A stretch of 64,000 nucleotides of DNA from Leptura quadrifasciata (GCA_963675555.1 OY776679.1:73278723-73342722), one strand, 5' to 3'; shown: positions 19,445 through 31,954, counted from the first letter of the stretch. Notes: generated by a model from the letters alone, not told the origin. Numbers and translations: made by a program.

Positions 19445-20560
19445 TTAAATACTCTTATCAATATGATGTGAAAAGCCCCAAAAAATTATACCTTTGAATT
19501 GAATGAATACTGTTTTGTTTTTGTTTACTAGTAGCTTATTATTCTGAAACCATGCTACAAGCTTGTTTAACGCATTTTGAGAAGTCTCCCTTAGATTTAC
19601 CATGTCAGTAATAAGAAGTGTCATCTGCAACTAAAGTCAAGTTATTATCGTCAACAATTCTTGATAGATCATTCACAAATAATACAAACAATAGAGGCCC
19701 CAGGACCGAGCCTTGGGGCACACCACGAGACAAATTCAATACATTAAAAAGATGACCATTTATTGAGACTTGCTGCCTCCCATCAAAGAGATAAGACTTT
19801 AACCAGCAACCACAATAGCTCCTAAAACTATATTTACATAATTTTAGGATCAATAACTCATGGTCAACAGGATCGAAAGCTTTACTTAGGTCCATGAATA
19901 TTTCAATACATTTTATATTGATATTCAAATTCTCGTATAGTTTGCCTAAATAGTCCAGAATAGCTGACTGTATCAATCTGCCTTCTCTAAAACCATGTTT
20001 GCATATCACATAGGATATTGAATTTCGATATGAATGAAGTCATTCTATTAAACATGACCCATGACCCTCTCCAATATTTTAGAGACAACCGATAAAACTG
20101 AAATAGGACGATAATTATCAAGGGATGCCATATCTCCTCTTTTGTATAAAGGAACGACCTTACCTGTTTTCAGCACATTAGGAAAAGAACCTTCAGTAAG
20201 TGACCTGTTAATCAGATACGTTAATGCCTGCAAAATATGGTAAACTATAGATTTAAGCAAGTTAGTGCTAACATTGTCAATACTACTACAATTAGAATAT
20301 TTTAGATCTATAATAATATTAAATAAGTATTAGTTAGTATACTGATTGAAGTGGTTAGTGATTAAATTAGTATCAAATATTAAATCTCTATTAATTAACA
20401 TGCTATCAATGTTGCTATCCTTGACTGTATTATTACTTATGTGATTATTTATGATTGACCATGCAGCTTAAGATTTATTTGAGGGACTGTAATACAATTG
20501 GTCATAGTCCTTATAATTACACACTACTTATAACTTGAACTACTATAATTCACCTGATTA
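19445..20560 (-). pseudogene. non-LTR retrotransposon reverse transcriptase, frameshifted
   Basis: Read on the minus strand: GSFPNVLKTGKVVPLYKRGD and NYRPISVLSVVSKILE, then HGFREGRLIQSAILD, FMDLSKAFDPVDHELL, GVPQGSVLGPLLFVLFVNDL and LVADDT, and finally WFQNNKLLVNKNKT. These are reverse-transcriptase motifs 1-6 in order for the Jockey/CR1-like group; LVADDT is the catalytic box. The segments lie in at least three frames, and upstream sequence to about 20560 still shows related coding traces. Endonuclease and start are missing. It would have copied element RNA at a nicked target. Confidence 0.85.
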
Positions 20561-20599
20561 CTGGTCTATCTCTTGATCTGAACTCTTTTCTATCTGAAT

Positions 20600-21391
20600 T
20601 AGAACAGCCCCAGTGCGTTGGTTCCGCTTTTTACATACTCCATGGCGCTTAGAAAGATCCATCCCTTTTATTATAGTCCGTACTCTAGACGGATCTTATC
20701 TAGTAGCTCTATGGTAGGAAGCACCAAACTCGTTAGGAAGCGCCATCTCTGGGCCGACTGGCGAACTATCATTCTGTTGCTCGCTTCTCTCTACCAGGGG
20801 ATTAAACCTCTCTCCGTAAGAAGGCGTGCACAGAACACTATCGTTTGATTAATTTTGCCTTTTATCGCTAATAAAAAATGCCATATCATATCTCAAAAAC
20901 TAAAGATGTCACGAAAAAACCTAAGTATGCTTTTTTTGAAACAGAACGTCAAAAATATCCAAAATCCTTTTGCAGCACCAAGACATTTTTTTTTTGTTGA
21001 GCTGTGAGAAAAATCGTATTATGAGTTTGATGCGAAATCGTTAAAACACGATTTAAATAAAGAATAATATAGTGGAGCTTCCCTCAGTATGTAAATAAAT
21101 GAACAGGCAATACTGATGTAGTTTTAATCGAATAAAAGTTAGCTTAAAGCTTTTTAATCAAATGAATTGAACATAGTGGAATTCTTGCACAGAAACAGCG
21201 GATATCTAACTTTAAATAATCTCATAAAAAGCAATCCGATCAATTCAAATCTAATGAACGAGAATACCACGCTGTTGACCCTCTTCGACATATCCAGTGG
21301 GATAAATTTCGTCTAGATTCTATCAAATAGCAATATATATATTTGAACTGTCCTGAAAATCTTCTAAAACATCTTGTAAAAAGTTCCAGTT
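20600..21391. other. unassigned tract with an LTR-like patch
   Basis: At 20736-20765 GCGCCATCTCTGGGCC and ACTGGCGAAC resemble the U3 of the solo LTR at 37218 (GCGCCATCTGTGGGCC); this may be a shared short motif rather than a copy. The remainder is AT-rich with T-runs. Confidence 0.35.
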
Positions 21392-21900
21392 ATGTTCCTA
21401 CTAGCAGGCCTATCATTTTGTTCTCAAGAACGCTTGTCCGTACATAGAAAATTTGTCCTCATGGTGGTGGTAACAGCAGCACAGGAGATGAATAAAGATT
21501 TAGAAACATTATCTAATATTTCTGTAGATTATTCGGCAGTTATTATATTCAGCAAAGAAGCAGAGTATATGACATTATCAGAAACCCTAAATATTGGTAT
21601 TAAATGAACTCGCACACTATCCACCACTACTTAGGATTAATCACAAATCATATGAGATTACGCATCCAGAAGGCATATACGACTCTCAGATTACTATATC
21701 ATCATAGAGCAAGCTTAAATCAAGATACAAGGAAAATGCTTCATGAAACACTTGTTGTGTCCGTGTATTTATGGCCCTTGTCTTAATATAGACTCAATAA
21801 ATAAGATACAAAGAGTACAAAACTGTCCTAATTAAATTCATATTTGACAAAAGAAAATATGAGCATATCACATAAGTTAAAAAAAATTGGAAGATTCATA
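21392..21900 (+). pseudogene. non-LTR retrotransposon C-terminal remnant
   Basis: Translation gives LNIGIK, then in another frame RIQKAYTTLRLLYHHRASLN and RKMLHETLVVSV, followed by IDSINKIQRVQN in decayed form. This matches the connection region after the reverse transcriptase of Jockey/CR1-like elements, where the RIQ.VQN motif is usual. Several frameshifts and stops. Confidence 0.6.
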
Positions 21901-24594
21901 GGCAGTTCGTTAACCTCTGGTGCAGATCGTCAGGTTCTAGTTTTCCACCCTTTGCAAAGGACGTGGATATAAAGCAACTGTTGGTACAATTTTCCGTAAC
22001 TACGTAAATAATTACGTAATTAATAATTATTTTGACAAAAATTTTAGCACACTTTTTTCTTCTTGAGAGATCTGGGTGTCGTTGAAGGTGTGAACGATCC
22101 ATTTTTACACGTCTGAAGGAATTTTATTAGATTTTCCAAAATGGATATTAAACGTTCACAAAGAAGGGTTCAAATCGACTGTTTCAGACAAAGAATAATA
22201 CAAAATCTATATTTACTGTTTCGTTTTTGCTTAACTGCTTCACTGATGGTACCAATTGGACGTCGTAACACTATAAATCTAACACAGTAAATACTAACAC
22301 TTTCTTAAATTTAAACCTGAAAAGCAATTTTGAAACACAAGAAAAAGACAATATAAAGTTCAAAAATATATATTAAATCTTTTAAAAAGTTATGTTTTTA
22401 CAAAACGTATTGATAAACTATAATCTGGCCCGTGTACAACACATAGTGAGGAACGGAACGACTCATAATGTACCAACTACCATCCTATGTTTAGTTTTTA
22501 GCTAACGATTACACAAAAAGATTCAGTAAAAAGTTCAATGTTTATAATTTTTTGGTGGGCTTTTGCTTGCCTATCTATTGACGTATTTTCAGTTCAATAT
22601 CAATTTTTGTCGCTCCTCGGAGCTTAAAAATACTTGAATCGCAACGACTTTGAATTATATACTGCAATTATAGATTCATACGTTCAGGCAAGGCGGTCCC
22701 ATGCCCGTTCTGAGTATATGGTAACTATACTTTTTTAACACCGAATCGTTGAGGAACCGGTTTAGGGCAAATACCGTTAAAACCCATCATTTTCCCGTCA
22801 AAATGGACTGCTAGAAAATGATAGGGCACCCTCGACGCTAAGGGATTTTCGCTAAAACTCTCGAAATACTTTGACTAGAAGAGACTGGATAACTTTTCCT
22901 CATATTTAACACAACGCATGAGGTGCAGTGCTTAACAACGTGGGGTCGGTTTTCGTTATACTTTCTAAATTTTGTGGTCGGGGCGACATTACGTCCCCGT
23001 GCATATTTATTATACTTTCTAAAATTACACTCCTTGATGAGTTTCTGATATTTTTGCATAAAAAAGGCTCCTTAGAACGAAAATGTGATTGAATGTATAA
23101 AAACCTCTCCCAACGGCATTTTTACGTGAAGCACGCTTTTCATGCGAAATGTTTCGGATTTTGTTACAGTTTCGAAAAGTTCATCGAGGGTTTTGGCGTG
23201 TTCTTTAACAAAGGAAACGAGGAAATTGTGCCCATTTGGGAATTTCCCTTAAACTTATATAATGACTCATTACCTTATAATATTACATGAACTGATTTTG
23301 ATTTACTGGAGGCAAATCTGTTTATCTACCACGTTTTGTAACTGTTGAATTCAACTGTTTCTTAACTCCTTCGTTTATATTTTTTACGAGAGGGAGTCTT
23401 GTATTACCTCCAAAACAAATACAATTTATAGCTTTTTTTAGCTGTAATTTGATTTTTGGTATGTTGTCCATATAAGCATAAAATTCAGTCTACCAGGGCT
23501 GGTTGATATTTGTTGACGTCAAAATCAAGCGTCGATAACCGATGATAGTAAGGAAACAGTTACTATTTGTTATTTGAAATTATGTAGTAACAAGAACTTC
23601 ATTTTTCTGAAAAAAAAGTGTAGCCTAAAAATATAACATAAAACTATTAAAATAGATCCCTTCCAACCAATTAAATACATACAATACATATTAAGAAAGA
23701 ATATCTTTAGTTTTTTTTAACAATCTAAGTATGTAACGCTATGATTAAACCTGTGGCAACCGTACATGGTAAAATGCAAATGTTTATTCCCTGTTGAGTA
23801 ATATAAAAAGTGTTTATAGAGTTGAAAATAGAATATACAATATGTTTCTGCACTGAATTTTGCTTCACAATTCATGAAGATTATTGAGAAGTGCTTGGGG
23901 TAAGCCCAAAAGTAAAAATCCACCTAGTGTTTTAACCCTTGTAAACTGATATTGTCTCCCCTATTTATTTTATTTCATTGATGCAGCTATTCCACAGACT
24001 GGTATTTTAATTTCTAAAACATCCCTGCATTGTTTAATTTAGCGAGCGTTCCCACTTCCAAATTTATTTAACTTAGAATTTATCTAGTTTAATTTAACCG
24101 CGGTTGATGGCTAGCTGCACCCTCATCCGTTGGAAGTTTTAACAAGATGAACTCAGTGGCGGCACGTGAACTATACTTACTGCATTTGAGTTAAGTTTTA
24201 AATCGTTCGAAGATAATTGAAACCTCCTTTCAACAGTAATATCACTAGTAAATATAAAATAAGAAATAAAATTTGACACCTGGCGATTTTAATGGGTCAA
24301 ATATATGTTAAGCAGGGAATTAAGGCAGTTTTGTAAAATTATTACTCCGTGAAGAAGAGGACAAGAGAGTTGATTTTCTGTCAATTTTTTTAACGATTAA
24401 TGAACGGAACACAATGATGTGTGGCGAGTGTTAGCGAATAAACAAAAGAGCGACTCGTATAAAGCAAATGTAAAACAAAGATTTTTGTTTTTTATTTGGT
24501 TTTTATATAGTTACCTATAAAACAAAGAAAAATTCGCAACGCAAAAGGAAATTTTAAGCTTATTAAATTTTACCTCACTAACGGTCTTCAGTTT
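21901..24594. other. unassigned tract, 2.7 kb
   Basis: I find no recognisable domain, terminal repeat or SINE. A minus-strand frame at 22838-23059 has a short internal repeat (FRKYNKYARG / FRKYNENRP) reflecting a duplicated TATACTTTCTAAA-type nucleotide motif near 22960 and 23013. Composition is near the window average. Confidence 0.35.
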
Positions 24595-25660
24595 GTGCCT
24601 ATAGGTAATTATAAATCGAAGCCACGCATTATTACGGAGGGGGTCCCTCAAGGTTTGGCGTTGGGACCATTATTTTTCCTTATTTATGTAAACGACTTGC
24701 CCAGTATCACCCTTAGTGCTGATTTTGTCCTATTTGCTGATGATGTAACTGTTATATCAAAGAATAAGCATATAAATAACTTGTTACCAAATGTTCACGA
24801 TACACATTCGTTAGTTCAAGAGTGGTTTTTGACGAATAAGCTAACCTTAAATACATCTAAATCTGAGAATATCGTATTTTCACTTCGCCTAATCAATGTT
24901 AATATGCAAAATGATACACCTGATTGTGTAAAGTTTGTAGGAGTTTACTTGGATAATAAATTAACTTGGAAAACCACACGAACTTCATTTGCAAGAATGT
25001 TTCCAGCAATATATACTTGTTACACAATCTGGGAAATCAGGTGTCACAAACAATATTATGGACTTATACATTCCAGAATTTCTTATGCTGGAGCCACTCT
25101 ACTCACAGTGCATCTGTCTTCAGTATACAAAGGAGAGCAATAAGAATTGTAGCTTGGTTAAATAACTGAGATGACTAAAGAAGCTTTTAAAAAACTAAGA
25201 GTACTAACACTGCCTTGCATTTATATACGTCAGCGTCTCCTTCATTAAAAACTAATATTAACCTCTACACCTCACACTCACAAATGCATAACTATTCCAC
25301 TAGAAACAATGAAAATATTAATCTTGTCTCTTTGTGACTTTGTAAAACTCGGAAGGAACTTAGGTACCTACTACGCTATCAAATTTTATATGTTACCTGC
25401 AGAATTAAGAAATCGGGACTATAATAGTCTTAAGGCAACCCTGAAGACATTTTTATTAGACAATGCGTTTTATAGTTTAAATGAAATTTTATACGGGGAT
25501 TTTAACTTTTAAATTATAATAAATTGTGTATTTTTCTTTATCCCGTTTGTCATTTTTGTTTTTATCATGTTTGTCATTTTATATTTTATGACTTGTGTAA
25601 ATACTTTACATAGTATATTAGGAGCTATAAATATTATTACTATTATTATTATTTTAGTTT
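24595..25660 (+). pseudogene. non-LTR retrotransposon, 5'-truncated, reverse transcriptase end
   Basis: The first frame has EGVPQGLALGPLFFLIYVND and LFADDVTVI (catalytic FADD), then WFLTNKLTLNTSKSE and VKFVGVYLDNKLTW, the motif 4-7 order of Jockey/CR1-type reverse transcriptases. A frameshift near 25140 continues into QRRAIRIVAWLNN, and a last frame (25309-25512) gives FKTFLL/DNAFYSLNE-type ending. The 3' end runs into an ATT microsatellite (25633-25654), a common tail of this class. A stop-free stretch of 182 codons suggests moderate age. Confidence 0.85.
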
Positions 25661-26788
25661 CAAAAAATGTTTTTTTAAACTATGAAGTACCTTTTTAGAC
25701 TGAATTTTTCAATTAGCGTCTGAGAACCTCCTGCAACTTTTATGGTGCGTAGTCCTGTTTAAGGAGACAACCCTACTCTGGGGCCGGGTCCTAGCGGTGG
25801 GGGCGTTTTCGTTTGAGGGCTATTTTTTACAAATCAATATGTTTGGTGTCTAAACACCACTTTTATAAAGCACCAAAACATTTGAACACTACACTAGAAT
25901 ATACTATTGGACGGGCGTTTCGCTAACCATGTTAGCATCGTCAAGGACTGATTAAAACATAGCTATATTTCAGCCGGTTAAGCCGTCAATGTCGGTTAAG
26001 CCAATTTGCAGAAAATTTAATTTAATTTGTTGATTTTTTAAAACTTGATTATAATTTTTGTAAAATTTATTATAGAAGTTGATATTTATAGTAATTACTA
26101 GGAAATAATTTACACCTTACCAAGACTCCGAAACAAAGTTGTAACAATATTAATAATTATTGTTCTCCTGTTTGGGCAAATTGGAAAGGTGGACAGGTGA
26201 CGAACATAAGATTTATGATCTTATTATGATTGAATAGGAATTTATATTTACTTATGGACAGTTCTTATTTTATCTTTGGCATACGGAGACGATAGGAAAT
26301 TGAAAGACACCCACTTGCAGTACGTAGGAAATTGTCGTTGGTAAAACCAAAAGTGCACAAGTCATTAAATAAGTGCTAATGAATATCAAACTATACAAGG
26401 CCGGCAATAATGAATTTTAATAGGGTTCTATTCTGATGAACTAAAGAACAGAATTTAAAAAATTAGATGAATTCGTGAAGAATTACGAAGTATGGAGTGT
26501 CCGAACATACAAACAACATACAGCAAGGCGCATTGTACAGGAATATAGGACGGGAAGTGCAGTGTTCGTAAAATGTGTTGCCGTATCGTGTCGTGATATA
26601 GACTGTTTATGTTGTTATCTTTGTCTTTTGGTTCTAGAGTTGTTCGAAATAGGATAAAAATTAGGTTCTTTGGAATAACTTTTCCTATCGATTCTGTAGG
26701 AAAATTAGTTCGTTTTGTAGAGAACGAAATTCTGGAGTTGCTGTCGTTCGTGTTGTTGTCTCTTCGTGTATTAACAGGATTGGCACCA
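25661..26788. other. unassigned tract with a possible PLE arm fragment
   Basis: At 25835-25965 the order ACACCACTT, CACCAAAACATTTGAACAC and GGGCGTTTCGCTAACCATG resembles PLE-type terminal arms; a similar order occurs at 35190-35240. The rest to 26788 is unassigned; overlapping open frames on both strands at 26455-26956 cover the mariner flank and TIR and are not genes. Confidence 0.35.
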
Positions 26789-27569
26789 TATACACTGTGT
26801 CCCAAATTAGGGGTGCATGCATTGCTATCTCTGTTATTATTAGAGGTAGAGAAACGGTTGGATGGGGACTTTTTTGAAAAATTTCGTGACCGTTTCGATG
26901 CCGTTTTTAAATTTGGCCTAGCTATCTTCGTTTCCGAAATATTTTCAAAAAACTGAAAAGGTGCATTTTAAAAAACTTCCCGTATCTGCCTAATTTGATG
27001 ACCGGTGATATTTTAATAAATACATTGTTAAGACACTTTTTTAAGATGCTTTGGTTGACGTTACCTAAAAATTTCTACCGTCATTTGTTTCTCAGTTAGT
27101 GCCATTAACTTAACTTTGTTTTTTCTTATAGACGCCATATTGGATTTTTGTATGTTCAATAATGCTCTTAATTCTCCTTTCAATGATGTATCACAATGTC
27201 AGGGAAAAATTATTTACTGGTGTAAAATATGAAAAAATTAAGTTTTCTAAGTAGGCTATGAAGAAAATTTATTTTAAAATAATCCGATTTTATTAGCTTC
27301 AACTTAAAATTAAAACAAATTAATGAAAATACATTCAAATGAGTTGTTGAATTGATTTGCACCGTCCAAATAAAAGAAAATAATGGTATTAATTTTTCTA
27401 ATAGTAGGTGCCATGGATCTTAGACAAAAGATTGTTTAATTGTTGTCATAATTCCTGTTTTTCTTGTTACTAGTGCGTCACTGTGATCTACCATTACTTT
27501 GTAATAACTAATTTTCTTCGTTTCTTTTATTAAGTTCTTTTTTTGAATTTATTATGGCTTTGAGATATG

Positions 27570-27770
27570 TTTTCTTAACCGCCTCTCAAGTTACCGAAGT
27601 AACCTCCTGGAAGATCTCAAGGATTTTGTGCTAGGTAAAGAGAGACGAGGCCCTACAGTTTAATGTGGACTCCGAACCACTCTTGCGGCAATTTGTTTAA
27701 TGAAAAATTATTTCGCCTCAGTTTGCTAGCCAGACGCTTTAACACACTGAGCTACAAACGAAGAAAAGTT
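27570..27770 (-). mobile_element. tRNA-derived SINE
   Basis: On the minus strand the head reads TAGCTCAGTGTGTTAAAGCG, an A box like a tRNA D-arm, and further in GGTTCGGAGTCC is a B box. The element lies between copies of AGATATG (27563-27569 and 27771-27777), its likely duplication, inside the first codons of a mariner gene. The spacing between boxes is larger than in a tRNA gene, as in many SINEs. Confidence 0.65.
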
Positions 27771-27972
27771 AGATATGCTAGAGATTTGTTTTAAATCAAA
27801 TAGAAATACTGAATTTATGATGATTACTTTCCAGAACGTGTGCAACTGAATCAAAGGTATTTTAGGACTCTTGTTATTAATTTATTAAATTATGGACGGT
27901 TTAATGAAAAAATAAATGATATTTATGAGATAGATAATGAAGAACGAAATAACGTTGTATTAGAATACGTAG

Positions 27973-28169
27973 GATCGCGTCGTCGCCTCACACATCTTCC
28001 AGCAGCTTGTATATCAGTGTATGCGCGGAAGCTATACAACTTTAGGCGAGGGTTGTATAGGGGATATACCATCCTTCGGAGGGGATGTAAAGCTGTCGGT
28101 CACTTGTCTATTAAATGTTAGGCAAGTAAAAGATCCCTACTCTTCTTAAGGGAACAGGTTCGGCAAAAA
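27973..28169 (+). mobile_element. 5S-type SINE, short form
   Basis: It contains the SINE body from CGTCGCCTCACACATCTTCC to GAACAGGTTCGGCAAAAA, lacking both the 5S-like head and the usual tail. It is flanked by AGAATACGTAG at 27962-27972 and 28170-28180, so it inserted in this short form, ending in a small A-run rather than the family tail. Confidence 0.85.
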
Positions 28170-28537
28170 AGAATACGTAGAAGACAATGCTACAGCATCT
28201 GTAAGACAAATTTCAAATCAGGTAAATGTTCCCAAAACAACTGTGCATAACATTTTAAAGGAAAATCATTATCACCCACACAAACCAACCATCGTTCAAG
28301 GTTTACAAGAAAATGACTATAAGAGAAGAGTAACATACTGTGATTGGTTTGTACAAAAATGTCTACAGAACCCAGACTTTCATTCAAAAGTATTATGGAC
28401 AGACGAGGCTAGATTCATTAATCGTGATGCTTTCAATAGACATAACACACACTACTGGAGTATCCAGAACCCTCACATAATTAGCCAGAGAAGGTTTCAA
28501 ACCAAATTTGAATTCAATGTCTGGTGTGGCATCATAG

Positions 28538-28594
28538 GTAAACTTATTTAAATCGTTCATTGATAATAATTCATTATAAAAAAATACTTTCCAG
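28538..28594 (+). other. probable 57-bp spliceosomal intron in the mariner gene
   Basis: Exon sequence ATCATAG meets GTAAAC; the gap ends TACTTTCCAG before GTAATCATATT. Splicing joins GIIG to NHIIGPF in frame, exactly where the related mariner copies A and B read VIGHYLIGPHF without a gap. Size and T-rich acceptor fit insect introns. Confidence 0.65.
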
Positions 28595-28683
28595 GTAATC
28601 ATATTATTGGACCATTTATTTATCATGTTAATTTGAACGGTGCAAATTATTTGCGAATGTTGCAAGAACAAATAATACCAGCT

Positions 28684-29072
28684 GGGGGCGAGCGTAGATG
28701 CGTCTTTACTATGTACATGCTTCGATATGTGATGTAAAGCAATGTAAGGCGCGGTTAGTAGTTGAATGAGTGACCGTTCCAACGAAGACTGCATTCTTGC
28801 CTCACACATCTTTCAGCGGCTTGTATATCAGTGTATGCGCGGAAGCTATACAACTTTAGGCGAGGGTTGTATAGGGGATATACCATCCTTCGGAGGGGAT
28901 GTAAAGCTGTCGGTCCCTTGTCTATTAAATCTTAGGCAAGTAAAGGATCCCTACTCTTCTTAAGGGAAGAGGTTCGGCAAAATTCCTGGTTGGGGGTAGC
29001 TCTAGCTCGCGTTAGTGTTAGGCCTCAGTAGCGGAAATAGGCCGACGTTAAATAAATGTATAAAACAAAAAT
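28684..29072 (+). mobile_element. 5S-rRNA-derived SINE, full length
   Basis: The 389-bp copy begins GGGGGCGAGCGTAGATGCG and has GTAAAGCAATGTAAGGCGCG followed by GTTAGTAGTTGAATGAGTG and ACC, a mutated 5S C box. The 3' end GGCCGACGTTAAATAAATG leads into TATAAAACAAAA. A 13-bp duplication AATAATACCAGCT flanks it (28671-28683 and 29073-29085). It lies in the mariner gene between its first and second catalytic motifs. Confidence 0.9.
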
Positions 29073-29984
29073 AATAATACCAGCTCTTAGAATTGCTGTA
29101 GAAGATATTAACCAGATTTGGTTTCATCACGATGGTTGTCCAGCACATAATAGCGGCATAGTAACACAATTCTTAAGAGCAACTTTTGATAATAAAATAA
29201 TTGCAAATATTGGCAACGTTCCATGGCCAGCCAGGTCTCCTGATCTCACTCCGTTGGACTATTTTCTTTCGGGGCATACAAAAACGAAGTTTATTCATTT
29301 GAACCACCAGAAAATATTCAAATTTTAGGACGTGTAAGAAATACTTTGGCTGTTGTTAACAGAAATACTTTAAGGAGAGCGTGTAGTTCAATATTAGAGC
29401 GATGTCAAAAGTGCATTAATGAACAAGAACGACATATTGAACAAATTCTTTAAGTTTTTAATTAATTTGTTTCAATTTTAAATTGAAGCTAATAAAATCG
29501 GAAATAAATTTTCTTCATAGCCTACTTAGAAAACTTACTTTTTTCATATTTTGCACCAGTAAATAACTTTTCCCTGACGTTGTGATACATCTTTGAAGGG
29601 GGTATTAAGAGCACCATTGAACATACAAAAAATCCAATATGGCGTCCATAAGAAAAAACAAAGTTAGTGGCATTAACTGAGAAACAAATGACGGTAGAAA
29701 TTTTTTGGTAACGTCAACGAAAGCACCTTAAAAAAGTGTCCTAACAATGTACTTATTAAAATATCATCAGTCATCAAATTAGGCAGATACGGGAAGTTTT
29801 TTAAAATGCACCTGTTCACTTTTTTGAAAATATTTCGGAAACGAAGATAGTTAGGCAAAATTTAAAAAACGGCATCAAAACGGTCACAAAATTCTTCAAA
29901 AAAGTCCCCATTTAACCGTTCCTCTATCTCTAATAATAACAGAGAGAGCAATGCATCCACCCTCAATTTGGGACACAGTGTATA

Positions 29985-31159
29985 CTTCCGCAAACCTGGA
30001 AATGGAAGTTTCAGAGAATTTTACTCCCCTCCAGCTTTTGGCGTGAGGAGGCAGAGGAAACAGATGTATGTTCCTTGATGCATTGAGTGATTGCAATATT
30101 ACGAACGTTTGTAATCTTTGGCATGGGAAAACAAGTTCATCGTCAGCCTCAACAGAAGCTCACAGTTAATTATACCAACTGAGTCATTCAAGTACAAAAC
30201 ATGTATCCTGAAACGATTACGTTAACCTGAGAACTTTATAGTCACGTTGTTCAGAGATGACAGAAAAATAAACACTGGTGTCACTTCTCTATCAGCGTTT
30301 TGCTAAATCCGTAACAAAAAAAAATCTTCCTATATTTCTTCTCACAACACAAGCTATATGAAACTATTTCTTACGAAACTATCGTCAAGTGCTGGTATAG
30401 AACCAAGATTGGACTTATTCCAGTCGAGAATACAAAAGATCCAGTCCCCCGCGCTACTAAAATTTATATTCGAAGACGATAGACGTGATATTGGCATGGG
30501 TTGCGGTTTTTGCTGTGAATTATCAAAATATTTAATAATCGATGGATATCAATCAGATAATGGTATTATTATCATATTTTAAGATATTAACTATATAAAA
30601 AAAGCAACAAAAAACGTGTTATTCCGAGAAAAAAAATGTATCCCATTTATGACAAAATAGTGGCTGAATTAACTCACCAGACGTCGAACTTTTGAATTTT
30701 TAATGAGAGCCCTCTCCTACAATACTAAAATAAATTCCCCCCCCCCCCCATTTTTTATGTTTTTCAAACGTAGGCATACATTGATTGAAGAAATAATAAA
30801 TATATCTATTTTACCAAGTTTTTGCCGAAATATTTTGATTTGTATTTATCTACAGCGAGGGTAAGTTATTGTCCTTAATAAAAATTTTTAAAATAAATTA
30901 AAGTCAAATCTTTTTAATTTATTAATTCAGCTTATATATTTTAATTCTGTTTCCACATTTACTTTTATGCATTAAGCAATAATACACATATCAATTACTT
31001 TTACGTATCAAGCAGATTTATTTAGCAGTCTTTTGCTATTTACTTTTAATTTTACGTAATTTCGCATTTACGTTTGCAATTATTACTTTTTTCAAGCAGC
31101 ATGGTTGGATAATATTTATCTGCTTTTGTTAAGGCATTTAAGCCTTCGATTTTGTATCA
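29985..31159. other. unassigned tract
   Basis: A run of C at 30740-30749 and AT-rich low-complexity sequence. A 74-codon frame at 30358 has no known motif. No repeats matched elsewhere in the window. Confidence 0.35.
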
Positions 31160-31795
31160 TTTCTACAATTTTCACACATAATCTTCCTTTGAGAAACGCC
31201 GTCTTGCAAGAAATAATTTCCAAAGATATTTAGAGTGAATGTTCCACGAGACAATTGGGGCCTGAATTGCAGTGTTAGAGCTTTCCACCTTTGACCATAC
31301 TTAGTCTGGAAATCTAGGAGATTGGTATAATATTCACTATTAATTTTTTTATATTAATTATTCTTTGTTCGCTAATACGATTTTATAAACATAAAATTTC
31401 ACCTAAATTTATATTTCAGACATCACATTATAAAATTTATTTATTTGTGTAATATATTTTATCATTCATTTTATACATTTTTTTAAATTTCCCTTAGCAA
31501 TAATTTCAGTCTCGTCTATAAGAGACTGGTTCTAAGAGAAAAAGAAACAACTCAACTAACTATCAACTATAGATGGTGCCCAAATAATATCAGGTTTTCA
31601 TTGTCTTCTTTTCTCGAACAAAACAAAAATTTGTCTTTTATGTTATACATTCAAAGAGGGTAAGTTTCACATCTCTTACAAGTACTCCGAACTTACGACT
31701 CTTTGCTCTAGTTTAAACCAGCTAGTCATCTGCATATGATGCCTCAATTATTTCCCAAAAATATATAATCAGGGAAAGGAGGTAACAGAAAGAGG
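31160..31795 (+). repeat. dispersed repeat X, copy 1
   Basis: Matches 51935-52112 plus 54507-54905 in the same orientation. Shared blocks: GAGACAATTG then GGGCCTG; AACAATTTCAGTCT or close variants; AGACTGGTT; GAGAAAAAGAAACA; CTATAGATGGT; and GGGAAAGGAGGTAACA at the end. No coding capacity and no clear TIRs. Confidence 0.75.
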
Positions 31796-31954
31796 AGTAC
31801 AAATACTTCTAAGTAAAGTATACTTACAAGTAGCTGTATTTCTCTCTTTCGAATAATGCTGCGCATCGTTAATTAATATAATTTTATTCCTGACAATCCA
31901 ATCCAACGTAATGAAATAAAACATAATAAAAGAAATTTTCATAGTTTCTAGAAA

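Larger units (their letters stand above)
27554..29453 (+). pseudogene. DD41D mariner transposase broken by three SINEs, with a probable intron
   Basis: The ATG at 27554 (MALRY) is cut by a SINE after seven bases of target site; coding resumes with MLEICFKSNRNTE and, after a frame slip, YDDYFPERVQLNQRYF. A second SINE splits LEYV from EDNATASVRQISNQ. Then come helix-turn-helix sequence, VLWTDEARF (first D) and FNVWCGIIG, a 57-bp intron-like gap, HIIGPF, a third SINE, HHDGCPAH (second D) and WPARSPDLTPLDYF (third D, 41 residues later). A final frameshift near 29270 leads to EVYSFEPPENIQILGRVRNT and the stop at 29451-29453. All pieces are in the expected order; the gene is dead. Confidence 0.85.
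26791..29982 (+). mobile_element. DD41D mariner, second family, about 530-bp TIRs
   Basis: Starts TACACTGTGTCCCAAATT and ends with GGGACACAGTGTA; TA flanks both sides (26789-26790 and 29983-29984). The inverted repeats run to about 27330 and 29460. The transposase gene between them has been invaded by a tRNA-type SINE and two 5S SINEs, which explains the 3.2-kb length. It is distinct in sequence from copies A and B but shares their catalytic spacing and long-TIR design. Confidence 0.9.

Noticed and set aside
20736..20765. Second solo LTR from the GCGCCATCT...TGGGCC patch
   Set aside because: Only about 30 bp match and no LTR ends; kept as a remark only.
27744..27765. Functional tRNA gene
   Set aside because: A- and B-box-like sequences are too far apart and the cloverleaf does not close; it fits a SINE with a duplication.
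28393..28809. 138-codon minus-strand open frame
   Set aside because: Antisense to the mariner transposase and SINE head; a shadow.
30740..30749. Poly-C run as a functional element
   Set aside because: Isolated homopolymer; likely slippage or assembly noise.
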